Shown here piece by piece: positions 24,629 to 32,801 of a stretch of 64,000 nucleotides of DNA (position 1 is its first letter; each line of letters starts with the position of its first letter). This DNA comes from Ulvibacterium sp965248315 (GTDB lineage: Bacteria > Bacteroidota > Bacteroidia > Flavobacteriales > Flavobacteriaceae), in the NCBI RefSeq assembly GCF_965248315.1, contig NZ_CBDFIX010000002.1:3596001-3660000 (forward strand), written 5' to 3'. The position numbers and the translations under genes are program-made. The notes under the pieces were generated by a model that was not told where the DNA came from, made no database searches, and saw nothing but the letters and a program-made list of their open reading frames with translations.

Positions 24629-26725
24629 ATGCAACCAAATATGATATGCAAGTATGTCTTACTACTGGGTGCGGTATTCTTCATTTCCTTTGCCAATCCA
24701 AGGGTTACCGCTCCTCCCCCAAAGGCTGTTCCAACATCCCAAGATAGTGTTCTGTTTTGGATACAGGAAGGGCGAAACACTACATATTCTCAGGAAGAAC
24801 GGGCTGAATTCCTAAAAAAGGCCTATATCGTTACGGAAACCGATGCCCCTGATTCCCTAAAGACCAAGTATTTTTCAAGGCTTTCCTTGGCCTATCTACA
24901 ATTACCGGATTCTTTGTTGTTTCGGAAAACCAATAAACGAACGCTTCAATTGGCCCGTGAAACCCAGGATTCCGTGGTAAAGGCGGAGGCCAACTGGGAC
25001 CTGGCCCTATTTTATAGAAGTATTGCCATTGCGGATAGTGCTTATTATCATTATGGGCAGGCTCTTAAGTTATATAGTGCACTTAAAAATGATTTTACTA
25101 CTGCCCAGATGTTGTACAACATGGCGGTAGTGCAGGCGGATGTTAAGGATTATACGGGTAGTGAGATCACTACGATACGAGCCATAGAACTGTTAAAACC
25201 CTTGGATAAATACCAGCAATTGTATAATTGTTACAATAATTTGGGAATCATTACAAATGAACTAAAGGAATACGATCGAGCCATTGGTTATTTTGATATG
25301 GCGCTGGACTATCTATCAAAGCTTGATGAAGAAAACACATATGAATACCAGATACTTAATAATATGGGAATTGTATATCAGGAACAAGGCTTCTATAAAA
25401 AGGCCATCCCCTATTTTAAACAGGTTTTGGATGCTGACAGCCTTCGCTTAAAAGATTCACAGCTTTTTGCTAAGGCGATGAACAATCTGGCCTATAGCAA
25501 GTTTAAGACTGAAAACCATGTAAGTTTACCCAGATTATTCAATAAGGCCATCAAAATACAGGACAGTATTAGGGACTATGTCGGAATTTCAAGAAGCTAT
25601 TACAATCTTTCTGAATACTATTTGTCCCAAGGCGATACTGCTCAAGCCATGGTTCAGGCCCAAAACGCCAAAACCTATTCGGAACAGAGTAGCAATAATA
25701 AACGTTTGTTACAAACTCTTCAATTGATGGCCCGCTTGGAGCCCCAAAACGCACTGGCATATACCCAACGCTATATGGTTCTGAACGATAGCCTTATCCA
25801 GGAAGAGCGCAAGGCCCGCAACAAATTTGCCCGTATCCGTTTTGAAACGGATGAGTTTATCGCGGAAAATGAAATTTTGACCCGGGAGAAACAATTGTGG
25901 GCCGGGATAGCGGTAGGGCTTCTTCTTTTGGGATTGGCCATTTATGTTATTGTGGATCAGCGTGCCAAGAATCAAAAGCTGCGCTTTCAACAACAACAGC
26001 AGGCCAGCAATCAGGAAATATTCAATTTGATGCTTGCACAAAAGCAGAAAGTGGAGGAAGGCAAAAAAATGGAACAGAAACGTATCTCGGAAGAATTGCA
26101 TGACGGTGTCCTCGGTAAAATGCTCGGTGCACGTATGTTGCTAACTGGCCTTAATAAAAAAGCAGACGAGGAAGCTATAACCCAAAGGGCAAGGGCCATC
26201 TCTGCCTTACAGGAAGTAGAAGGGGAAGTCCGATCGATTTCGCATGAATTAAGCCACGCTGCTTATCAAAAAATCCATAACTTTATACATTCCATTAAAG
26301 ATCTGCTGAAATCTTTACAGGAAAACACCAGCATAGCACATAATTTTAGCTATGATGACACCATTAATTGGGACGGGCTTACGGGAGATATTAAAATCAA
26401 TCTGTACCGTATGGTTCAGGAAACGCTCCAAAACAGTGTAAAGCATGCTCAATGTAAAAATGTGTCCGTGGATTTTGCAAAGGAAGAAAATGACTTGTTG
26501 ATTACCATTGCCGATGATGGTATAGGTTTTAGCACCAAAAGGGGCAAAAAAGGCATTGGGATGCGCAACATAGCGTCGCGTATAGAAAAATTGGGAGGGT
26601 CCTGGGATATTACAAGTACCCAAGGAAAGGGTACCACGGTATTGTTCAGGATTCCCATTAAAAAGCCTACTGCCTTTGAATCGACCAATGGGCAACAGGA
26701 ACTTGAAAAAGTAAAAACAGCATAG
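24629..26725 (+). CDS. TPR sensor histidine kinase (NarX/LiaS-like HisKA_3)
   Basis: Start chosen at ATG 24629, preceded by AGG; the longer frame would begin inside the terminator stem. 698 residues: signal/anchor segment (about 8-23), a periplasmic region of TPR units at about 60-390 (YNCYNNLGIITNELKEYDRAIGYF, LNNMGIVYQEQGFYKKAIPYF), one membrane helix near 424-443, a Gln-rich coiled coil, the dimerisation/phosphorylation box ELHDGVLGKML with His491, and an HATPase_c domain (QETLQNSVKHA, DDGIGF, GKKGIGMRNIASRIE). The TPR part probably senses an envelope protein or peptide. It forms an operon with the response regulator 5 bases downstream. Confidence 0.95.
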   Translation: MQPNMICKYVLLLGAVFFISFANPRVTAPPPKAVPTSQDSVLFWIQEGRNTTYSQEERAEFLKKAYIVTETDAPDSLKTKYFSRLSLAYLQLPDSLLFRKTNKRTLQLARETQDSVVKAEANWDLALFYRSIAIADSAYYHYGQALKLYSALKNDFTTAQMLYNMAVVQADVKDYTGSEITTIRAIELLKPLDKYQQLYNCYNNLGIITNELKEYDRAIGYFDMALDYLSKLDEENTYEYQILNNMGIVYQEQGFYKKAIPYFKQVLDADSLRLKDSQLFAKAMNNLAYSKFKTENHVSLPRLFNKAIKIQDSIRDYVGISRSYYNLSEYYLSQGDTAQAMVQAQNAKTYSEQSSNNKRLLQTLQLMARLEPQNALAYTQRYMVLNDSLIQEERKARNKFARIRFETDEFIAENEILTREKQLWAGIAVGLLLLGLAIYVIVDQRAKNQKLRFQQQQQASNQEIFNLMLAQKQKVEEGKKMEQKRISEELHDGVLGKMLGARMLLTGLNKKADEEAITQRARAISALQEVEGEVRSISHELSHAAYQKIHNFIHSIKDLLKSLQENTSIAHNFSYDDTINWDGLTGDIKINLYRMVQETLQNSVKHAQCKNVSVDFAKEENDLLITIADDGIGFSTKRGKKGIGMRNIASRIEKLGGSWDITSTQGKGTTVLFRIPIKKPTAFESTNGQQELEKVKTA

Positions 26726-26730
26726 GTATC

Positions 26731-27399
26731 ATGAAGTATGTTCGCATTTTGGCAATAGACGACCACGAGATGACGCCCCTGGGCTATAAGTACGTTTTGG
26801 AAGACAAGGACTTGGGTGGTTTTCAAGTAAAAATGGATGTAGCTTCCAACTATGAGATGGGAGAGGAAAGCATTCGGTCCTCCGCCAGAGGGCTCAAATA
26901 CGATATCATTTTATTGGACATTCGTTTGTTTCCTACTGAATCCCATGAACCAAGGAGTGGGGAAGATCTGGGCATTTTGGCCCGTGAACTGGTCCCGGAG
27001 ACCAAAATTGTGTTCATGTCCTCTTTTAGTGACAACTATCGAATCAATAGTATATTCGCCTCGGTAGATCCCGATGGATACATGGTAAAATCGGAAATTG
27101 ACGAAAAATCCTTGATTGCCATGGTACAAACGGTAGTTACAAACCCGCCTTACTATTCTGCTGGTGCGTTGTCTGCCATCCGAAGAAAAATGGCCAACGA
27201 TGTTATTTTGGACGAGCAGGATAAAAAAATTCTCTATTACCTTTCCATCGGAACCCGCACCAAGGATATTGGTGAATTGATTTCAGCGGCCAATACCACC
27301 GTGGAATCCAGAAAGCGTCAGCTAAAGACTCTATTTGGCGTTGAAAATGGCAATGATTTGTCCTTAGTAGAAGAGGCAAAGAAAAGAGGGTTTTTATAA
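26731..27399 (+). CDS. Response regulator with LuxR-like HTH
   Basis: A 222-residue cytoplasmic regulator. The receiver is intact: acidic pair D10-D11, phospho-acceptor D63 in IILLDIRL, Ser/Thr in VFMSSFS and Lys in GYMVKSE. The C-terminal part (about 160-222; DKKILYYLSIGTRTKDIGELISAANTTVESRKRQLKTLFG) resembles the four-helix NarL/LuxR HTH. Five bases after the kinase stop, so it is the cognate partner. The receiver has an unusually long loop after the phosphorylation site (PTESHEPRSGEDLG), seen in some Bacteroidota regulators. A terminator follows. Confidence 0.92.
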   Translation: MKYVRILAIDDHEMTPLGYKYVLEDKDLGGFQVKMDVASNYEMGEESIRSSARGLKYDIILLDIRLFPTESHEPRSGEDLGILARELVPETKIVFMSSFSDNYRINSIFASVDPDGYMVKSEIDEKSLIAMVQTVVTNPPYYSAGALSAIRRKMANDVILDEQDKKILYYLSIGTRTKDIGELISAANTTVESRKRQLKTLFGVENGNDLSLVEEAKKRGFL

Positions 27400-27430
27400 A
27401 CCAAAAGATTTTTTGATTATTTGATTTTTC

Positions 27431-27474
27431 AAGATGTTGATTTTCAGCATCTTAATCTATTATTCTTTTTTTTT
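27431..27474 (+). terminator. Terminator of the kinase/regulator operon
   Basis: Arms AAGATGTTG (27431-27439) and CAGCATCTT (27445-27453), one G-U pair, followed after a short gap by a T-rich run to 27474. Confidence 0.6.
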
Positions 27475-27479
27475 CTACG

Positions 27480-27540
27480 AAAACCTCTTTTTTTATAAGG
27501 TTTTTTTGTGGTCATAACCAATGGGTAAAAAGTAACTTTG
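27480..27540 (+). promoter_or_regulatory. Second copy of the operator/promoter element
   Basis: Arms AAAACCT (27480-27486) and AGGTTTT (27498-27504), GGTC at 27510-27513 and an exact -7 box TAACTTTG at 27533-27540. In the 26 bases that contain both arms only one base differs from the copy at 23436, and both the arm spacing (18) and the arm-to--7 distance (35) are the same. No TTG -33 box is present, consistent with an activator-dependent promoter. Confidence 0.65.
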
Positions 27541-27570
27541 GTTGTATAAGCTTATTTTTTCTTATTGCAT

Positions 27571-28212
27571 ATGCCGTTCTATCTGGATAACTTCAAGGAT
27601 AACCCTCATTTTAAATTCAATAAGGATTATAAAATTCAGGGATTGGAATCATTTAAAAATGATTTGGAAAGAGACTTTTTTGCAAAAGCAGGAGTATGTA
27701 ATTATACTTCGGACAAAAACGAATCCTTACTTGCTATTGAATTAAACTGTAACCTGGCCTTAGTAGAACTTTTGTTTTATTTCAACCGGGGGGATTGGGG
27801 AAAGGACGGATTCCTTAGGACTCATTTGCAGGATTTGGCCAAAAATAATGGGGTGATGGTTGACATTGATGAACTTTCCATTCATCTTAAGGATACTTCG
27901 GTTGTAATCAATAGGATTTATAACCAAAGCGTAGCCCAGCAGTTTGAAAACATCCTTACCGAGATAGCTCATCACTATGTGCATTTCACCAAGGGACTGT
28001 CCGAGGTACCTTATGAAATATTTGTTCCGGTCTTTGAAGAAACCAATTTGGAAACCAATACTTCGTTTCTGAATATGGCACATGGAAATAATACCAAGAA
28101 CGATTATTTCAAATATTGGGGGGCATACTACCTATCCCAGAACGACCCTTCTATCTATGATTTGGATAGTTTGTCTTTGATTTCCGGAGACTTATATATG
28201 CTTAATCACTAA
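27571..28212 (+). CDS. Unrecognised 213-residue protein of the regulatory island
   Basis: ATG 27571 is chosen over a TTG two codons upstream; it lies about 25 bases after the predicted transcript start. The protein has no signal peptide or membrane helix. It is mixed alpha/beta, with helical segments (LALVELLFYFNRGDWG, AQQFENILTEIAHHYVHFTKG) and a Tyr/Asp-rich C terminus. I recognise no family or active site. The shared promoter places it in the same regulon as the LytTR gene, so it is a candidate effector or modulator. Convergent with glyA, nine bases between stops. Confidence 0.7.
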   Translation: MPFYLDNFKDNPHFKFNKDYKIQGLESFKNDLERDFFAKAGVCNYTSDKNESLLAIELNCNLALVELLFYFNRGDWGKDGFLRTHLQDLAKNNGVMVDIDELSIHLKDTSVVINRIYNQSVAQQFENILTEIAHHYVHFTKGLSEVPYEIFVPVFEETNLETNTSFLNMAHGNNTKNDYFKYWGAYYLSQNDPSIYDLDSLSLISGDLYMLNH

Positions 28213-28221
28213 AAAGGATTT

Positions 28222-29499
28222 TTAGGAGGCGTTGAACAATGCTCTGCCCTGCATTAGTGCATGCACTTTTTCCGTTACTTTTTCTATGTTTTTCTCGTCT
28301 TCAGGGCTTGAAATAACCGCATCAATAAGATCTACAATAGTGGCCATATCACTTTCCTTTAGGCCTCTGGTTGTAATTGCGGCTGTACCAAAGCGTATTC
28401 CAGAGGTTACGAACGGAGACTTATCATCAAAGGGCACCATGTTTTTATTTGCAGTGATATCAGCTTTTACCAAAACTTTTTCAGCATCTTTACCTGTGAT
28501 ATTCTTGTTGCGTAGATCAATGAGCATCATATGGTTGTCCGTTCCACCCGAAATAATATGATAATCCTTGGCTACAAAAGCTTCTGCCATAGCAGCCGCA
28601 TTTTTTTTGACTTGTACCATATACTGCAAAAATGAATCGGATAGTGCTTCCCCAAAAGCAATAGCTTTCGCCGCTATGATATGCTCCAATGGGCCGCCTT
28701 GGTTTCCAGGAAATACCGCCAAATCCAAAAGGCCGGACATTTTCCTAAGATTTCCATTCTTTAATCGGATTCCAAAGGGGTTTTCAAAATCATGGCCCAT
28801 AAGAATCAATCCACCTCTAGGTCCACGCAAGGTTTTATGTGTGGTGGTGGTAACTATATGGCAATGTGGAATGGGATCATTCAAAATACCTTTGGCAATC
28901 AATCCTGCTGGATGCGCTATATCTGCCAATAAAAGGGCGTTTACACTATCCGCTATTTCCCTAAATCGCTTAAAATCCATATCCCTGGAATAAGCGGATG
29001 CCCCGGCAATGATCATCTTAGGCTTTTCTCGATCGGCTATTTCCTGTATTTGATCATAGTCCAATCTTCCGGTTTCTTTATCAACCCCATAAAACACGGG
29101 ATTGTACAAACGACCTGAAAAATTCACCGGAGATCCATGGGTAAGATGTCCTCCATGTGATAGATCAAAGCCTAATATGGTATCACCCGGTTTCAAGCAG
29201 GCATGATACACCGCGGCATTTGCCTGTGATCCGGAGTGTGGCTGAACATTGGCATATTCCGCTCCAAAAAGTTCCTTGGCCCTTTCAATGGCCAATTGTT
29301 CAATTTGATCGACCACTTCGCAACCTCCGTAATAGCGTTTCCCGGGATATCCCTCGGCATACTTATTGGTCAATACGGATCCGGCCGCCTCCATGACTTG
29401 CGGGCTTGTAAAATTTTCCGAAGCGATTAGCTCAATCCCATTGAGTTGGCGTTCCTTTTCGGCTTGAATCAGCTCAAAAACCTGATCATCTCGTTGCAT
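28222..29499 (-). CDS. glyA: Serine hydroxymethyltransferase
   Basis: PLP enzyme interconverting serine and glycine with transfer of a one-carbon unit to tetrahydrofolate. The start is ATG 29499 (MQRDDQVFELIQAEK), giving 425 residues, the family length; the open frame upstream is non-coding. Signatures: ELIASENFTSPQV, YAEGYPGKRYYGGCE, NVQPHSGSQANAAVY, and the PLP-lysine segment VTTTTHKTLRGPRGG. Cytoplasmic. Divergent from fahA. Confidence 0.97.
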   Translation of the reverse strand: MQRDDQVFELIQAEKERQLNGIELIASENFTSPQVMEAAGSVLTNKYAEGYPGKRYYGGCEVVDQIEQLAIERAKELFGAEYANVQPHSGSQANAAVYHACLKPGDTILGFDLSHGGHLTHGSPVNFSGRLYNPVFYGVDKETGRLDYDQIQEIADREKPKMIIAGASAYSRDMDFKRFREIADSVNALLLADIAHPAGLIAKGILNDPIPHCHIVTTTTHKTLRGPRGGLILMGHDFENPFGIRLKNGNLRKMSGLLDLAVFPGNQGGPLEHIIAAKAIAFGEALSDSFLQYMVQVKKNAAAMAEAFVAKDYHIISGGTDNHMMLIDLRNKNITGKDAEKVLVKADITANKNMVPFDDKSPFVTSGIRFGTAAITTRGLKESDMATIVDLIDAVISSPEDEKNIEKVTEKVHALMQGRALFNAS

Positions 29500-29544
29500 A
29501 GTAACATCGTTTGTTAAATGAGGCGTAAAAATACAAATTGCCCC

Positions 29545-29573
29545 TTGTTCAAGTGCATAAAATAATATATTTG
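29545..29573 (+). promoter_or_regulatory. Promoter of fumarylacetoacetase gene
   Basis: TTG (29545-29547), 18 bases, TATATTTG (29566-29573), an exact -7 match. Start predicted near 29578. The glyA promoter must lie in the same 111-base divergent gap; a TATTTTTA match on the minus strand is the best candidate. Confidence 0.6.
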
Positions 29574-29610
29574 ATACAAAATTTATTAAACGTGAATTAA
29601 CAATTGAACT

Positions 29611-30900
29611 ATGCCTGCTCAAACCAATGACCCCAACAAAAAGACTTGGCTTACTGTATCCGAGGACTCGGATTTCCCCATACAGAACATTCCCTTTGGT
29701 GTTTTTTTGACCAGGGACGATATTATTACCATAGGCACACGTATTGGAGATTATGCCATTGACCTTGGGGCCTTGCATCAGTTGGGGTATTTTGAAGGTA
29801 TTCCATTAACTGATGATATTTTTTTGCAGGACACCCTCAATGATTTTATCTCTGACGGAAAAAAGACCTGGCGATCGGTGCGCAACCGTATCGGCGAAAT
29901 CTTCGATATAAGGAATGATACCTTGCAAAATAATGAAGATCACAAAAAGACAGTCCTTTTCTCCATGGAGGAAGTAGAAATGAAATTGCCGGTTCAAATT
30001 GGTGATTATACGGATTTCTACTCCAGCAAGGAACATGCCACCAATGTGGGGAGTATGTTCCGAGATCCGGAAAATGCACTGCTGCCTAATTGGTTACACC
30101 TTCCCGTAGCCTATCACGGGAGAAGTTCTACCATTGTACCCAGCGGAACACCGGTGCGAAGACCCTTGGGACAGACCTATCCGAAGGGAGCAAATACCCC
30201 CCTTTTTGGTCCCTCCAAGTTAGTGGACTTTGAACTGGAAATGGCTTTTATTACTACGGATGCCAATGCATTGGGGGAACCTATTCCGCTAGAGGAAGCG
30301 GAAGATTACATATTTGGCTTGGTTTTATTCAATGATTGGAGTGCCCGGGACATTCAAAAGTGGGAATATGTTCCATTGGGGCCATTCTTGGCCAAGAATT
30401 TTGCATCTTCCATATCGCCATGGATCGTTACCATGGATGCCTTGGAACCCTTTAGGGTACAAAGTCCAAAACAAGATCCAGAACCCCTACCCTACTTAAA
30501 ACAACAGGGCGAACATAGTTTTGACATCAATTTGGAGGTGGACCTTACCCCTAACAATGGAATACCCACTACGGTAACGCGATCTAACTTCAAATATATG
30601 TATTGGACGATGGCACAACAGATGGCCCACCATACCATAAATGGCTGTAAGGTAAACAGTGGTGACATGATGGGTAGCGGTACGATCTCCGGATCTAGCC
30701 CGGATTCCTATGGGTCCTTATTGGAATTGAGTTGGCAAGGAACAAAACCCGTTAAGCTAAAGGATGGCTCCGAAAGAAAATTCATTGAGGACAATGACAC
30801 CGTCACGTTGCGCGGTTATTGCCAAAAGGAAGGTATCAGAATCGGTTTCGGTGAAGTGTCCACCCGCTTACTTCCTGCTTTGGAACATAATGGGAAATAA
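29611..30900 (+). CDS. fahA: Fumarylacetoacetase
   Basis: Hydrolyses fumarylacetoacetate to fumarate and acetoacetate, the last step of tyrosine/homogentisate breakdown. 429 residues, matching the eukaryote-like long form. Seen: N-terminal SH3-like domain (IPFGVFL, RIGDYAIDLGAL), metal/active-site IGDYTDFYSSKEHATNVG, LPVAYHGRSSTIVPSGTPVRRP, ELEMAFITTD, NDWSARDIQKWEYVPLGPFLAKNF and CKVNSGDMMGSGTISG. Other tyrosine-degradation genes (hmgA, hppD) are not in the window. Confidence 0.96.
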   Translation: MPAQTNDPNKKTWLTVSEDSDFPIQNIPFGVFLTRDDIITIGTRIGDYAIDLGALHQLGYFEGIPLTDDIFLQDTLNDFISDGKKTWRSVRNRIGEIFDIRNDTLQNNEDHKKTVLFSMEEVEMKLPVQIGDYTDFYSSKEHATNVGSMFRDPENALLPNWLHLPVAYHGRSSTIVPSGTPVRRPLGQTYPKGANTPLFGPSKLVDFELEMAFITTDANALGEPIPLEEAEDYIFGLVLFNDWSARDIQKWEYVPLGPFLAKNFASSISPWIVTMDALEPFRVQSPKQDPEPLPYLKQQGEHSFDINLEVDLTPNNGIPTTVTRSNFKYMYWTMAQQMAHHTINGCKVNSGDMMGSGTISGSSPDSYGSLLELSWQGTKPVKLKDGSERKFIEDNDTVTLRGYCQKEGIRIGFGEVSTRLLPALEHNGK

Positions 30901-30972
30901 AAGTTCCGGATTAGGCTTTTGAACGAATCTATACGATAGTTCATCGTTTTACGTTAAAACTAAAAGTCGTTT

Positions 30973-30988
30973 TGGCACGGCTCTTGGA
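30973..30988 (+). promoter_or_regulatory. Sigma-54-like promoter upstream of a lipoprotein gene
   Basis: TGGCACG (30973-30979), four bases, TTGGA (30984-30988) fits the -24/-12 consensus TGGCACG-N4-TTGCA with correct spacing and one mismatch, in the -12 GC dinucleotide. Start would be near 30998, 20 bases before ATG 31018. Confidence 0.4.
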
Positions 30989-31017
30989 TTTAACAAGAAA
31001 ACAATAAAAACAAAGCC

Positions 31018-32205
31018 ATGAAAAAATCCATACTATATTCTGCGATTTTGGTTCTATTCGTAGCCTGTGGTGGTGTTAAGAAGACACAAAAAGCTATCAA
31101 TTCCGGCAACTACTACAATGCGATAAACAATTCTATCCAAAACTTGTCTCAGAACAAGACCAGGAAGAGCCATCAGCCCTATGTTATGTTATTGGAAGAG
31201 GCCTTTCAAAAAAACACCGAACGTGAATTGAATCATATCAACTTTCTAAAGAAGGAGGGTAATCCGGCAAATTATGAGGCCATTTATAAGGGATATAACA
31301 GGTTAAAGGACATCCAACAACGCATAAGGCCTTTATTGCCTTTGACAATCCTTGAAGAGAACAGGCAAGCCCAATTTTCCTTCAAAAACTATGATGACAA
31401 GATTATAGCCGCTAAAGAACAGTTATCGGACTATCTATATAACAATGCAACTACCCTCTTATCCAATGCCACTCAAAAACAGGATTACCGAAATGCCTAT
31501 GAGGATTTTAGCTATTTATCGGAAATAAATCCTGGATATAGAGACCATAAAGAGAAGATGGAAGAGGCCTATGCCAAAGGGTTAGACTATGTAAAAGTAG
31601 ATATGGTAAACCATACCGATCAGATAATTCCGGCCAAATTGGAAGAAGAGCTACTCAACTTCAATACGTATGGCTTAAATAATCAATGGACAGAATACCA
31701 CACCAATCATTTGCCACAAATACGATATGATTACACGATGGATGTGGCCTTAAGGGAAATTAATATATCTCCTGAGCAGGTAAGCGAAAAACAGATTATC
31801 AAAGAAAAACAGATCAAGGATGGCCATGAATATGCGCTGGACCGAAATGGGAATGTGGTAAAGGATAGCCTGGGGAACAAAATAAAAATCGATAAATTCC
31901 GAACGGTACGCTGCAGTTTTTATCAATTTACGCAATTCAAGACCGCCCAGGTAGTCGGTATGGTAAGTTTTACAAATCTACGTACCAAACAACAAGTGAA
32001 TTCCTATCCCCTATCCAGTGAATTTATATTTGAGCATGTTTACGCCAATTACGACGGAGACCGGAGAGCCTTGGAAAATGACTTGGTCGCGTTACTTGAT
32101 TTGGCAGCAGTGCCCTTTCCGAGTAACGAGCAAATGGTATATGATGCCGGCGAGGATTTAAAATCAAGATTAAAATTCATACTGACACAACAACGCTTCA
32201 ATTAA
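31018..32205 (+). CDS. TPR-like lipoprotein of unknown function
   Basis: A 395-residue lipoprotein: signal MKKSILYSAILVLFVACGG with lipid Cys near 17. The N-terminal half is helical and repeat-like (AINSGNYYNAINNSIQNL, QDYRNAYEDFSYLSEINPGY), suggesting TPR packing; the C-terminal half is beta-rich and contains a heptad-like IKEKQIKDGHEYALDRNGNVVKDSLGN segment as in secreted adhesin-like proteins. No catalytic motif found. It stands alone behind a possible sigma-54 promoter and ahead of a terminator. Envelope role likely; function unknown. Confidence 0.75.
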   Translation: MKKSILYSAILVLFVACGGVKKTQKAINSGNYYNAINNSIQNLSQNKTRKSHQPYVMLLEEAFQKNTERELNHINFLKKEGNPANYEAIYKGYNRLKDIQQRIRPLLPLTILEENRQAQFSFKNYDDKIIAAKEQLSDYLYNNATTLLSNATQKQDYRNAYEDFSYLSEINPGYRDHKEKMEEAYAKGLDYVKVDMVNHTDQIIPAKLEEELLNFNTYGLNNQWTEYHTNHLPQIRYDYTMDVALREINISPEQVSEKQIIKEKQIKDGHEYALDRNGNVVKDSLGNKIKIDKFRTVRCSFYQFTQFKTAQVVGMVSFTNLRTKQQVNSYPLSSEFIFEHVYANYDGDRRALENDLVALLDLAAVPFPSNEQMVYDAGEDLKSRLKFILTQQRFN

Positions 32206-32239
32206 CAAAAAAGCCCGGCCATAGTGCCGGGTTTTTTTA
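32206..32239. terminator. Bidirectional terminator
   Basis: CCCGGC (32214-32219) and GCCGGG (32226-32231) with A run before and T run after, between convergent genes; the stem can extend through the A/T runs with one bulge. Confidence 0.85.
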
Positions 32240-32632
32240 TACAAATCTTTCCAAGTCCAATTCATTAATGGCCCCATGGGAATCATGTGCCACGGTTACT
32301 CCATTTCGTATGACCAAAATTTGAGGTGATTGATGCAACACCTGAAACCTATAACCTGCCTCATCGGACACTTGCCGATACGCATGCAAATCGAGAAAAT
32401 AGAAATCCATTTGATGTTTCAAAGCATTCAAATTCCTCCCGAATATATTCAGAACCATTCGACTAATACCACATGTAGTTGAATGTTTAAAGATTACTTG
32501 GGCCTTTGTATGCGATTTTTTCTCTATTTCGCTCAATTGATCCAAAGAGGTAAGGGGAATCCATTGGACTGGGTCTTCCGCACCTTTTGTTTCCTTTTCC
32601 CCACTCCCAAATAAGTCCTTGAAAAATCCCAT
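32237..32632 (-). CDS. Monothiol bacilliredoxin-like protein (YtxJ/BrxC family)
   Basis: A 131-residue thioredoxin-fold protein of the DUF2847 family, called YtxJ or BrxC in Bacillus, where it removes bacillithiol from mixed disulfides. The active-site Cys is in FKHSTTCGISRM (Cys54), a single-Cys arrangement; the fold ends in the cis-Pro region HQSPQILVIRNG. A Gly/Glu-rich N-terminal tail (SGEKETKGAED) precedes the domain. Its presence suggests bacillithiol metabolism, but the bshA-C genes are not in the window. Cytoplasmic. Confidence 0.88.
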   Translation of the reverse strand: MGFFKDLFGSGEKETKGAEDPVQWIPLTSLDQLSEIEKKSHTKAQVIFKHSTTCGISRMVLNIFGRNLNALKHQMDFYFLDLHAYRQVSDEAGYRFQVLHQSPQILVIRNGVTVAHDSHGAINELDLERFV

Positions 32633-32742
32633 TCTAATGTACTGTTTTTAAGAATTCGTTTGTTCCGGTAAAGCATAAGGTCTGCCGAAATGTCTTGTAT
32701 TTATTGGCTTTTACCGTCATTTTGTCCGGCATAGACCATTGG

Positions 32743-32764
32743 TAAGGTTATTGACCTAAGGTTA
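32743..32764 (+). repeat. Direct repeat TAAGGTTA upstream of clpB
   Basis: Two perfect copies of TAAGGTTA (32743-32750, 32757-32764) 14 bases apart in a short window ahead of the clpB start; the outer bases also pair as GGTAA/TTACC. A possible regulator site. Confidence 0.35.
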
Positions 32765-32801
32765 CCAAAAATACACATTAACGATAAAAATAGTACGATA
32801 T

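Noticed and set aside
25709..26101. 130-codon minus-strand ORF inside the TPR kinase
   Set aside because: Entirely within a strongly supported gene and rich in Leu/Phe/His as antisense frames are.
29500..29778. 93-residue N-terminal extension of GlyA
   Set aside because: The family starts at MQRDDQ; the extension covers the divergent promoter region.
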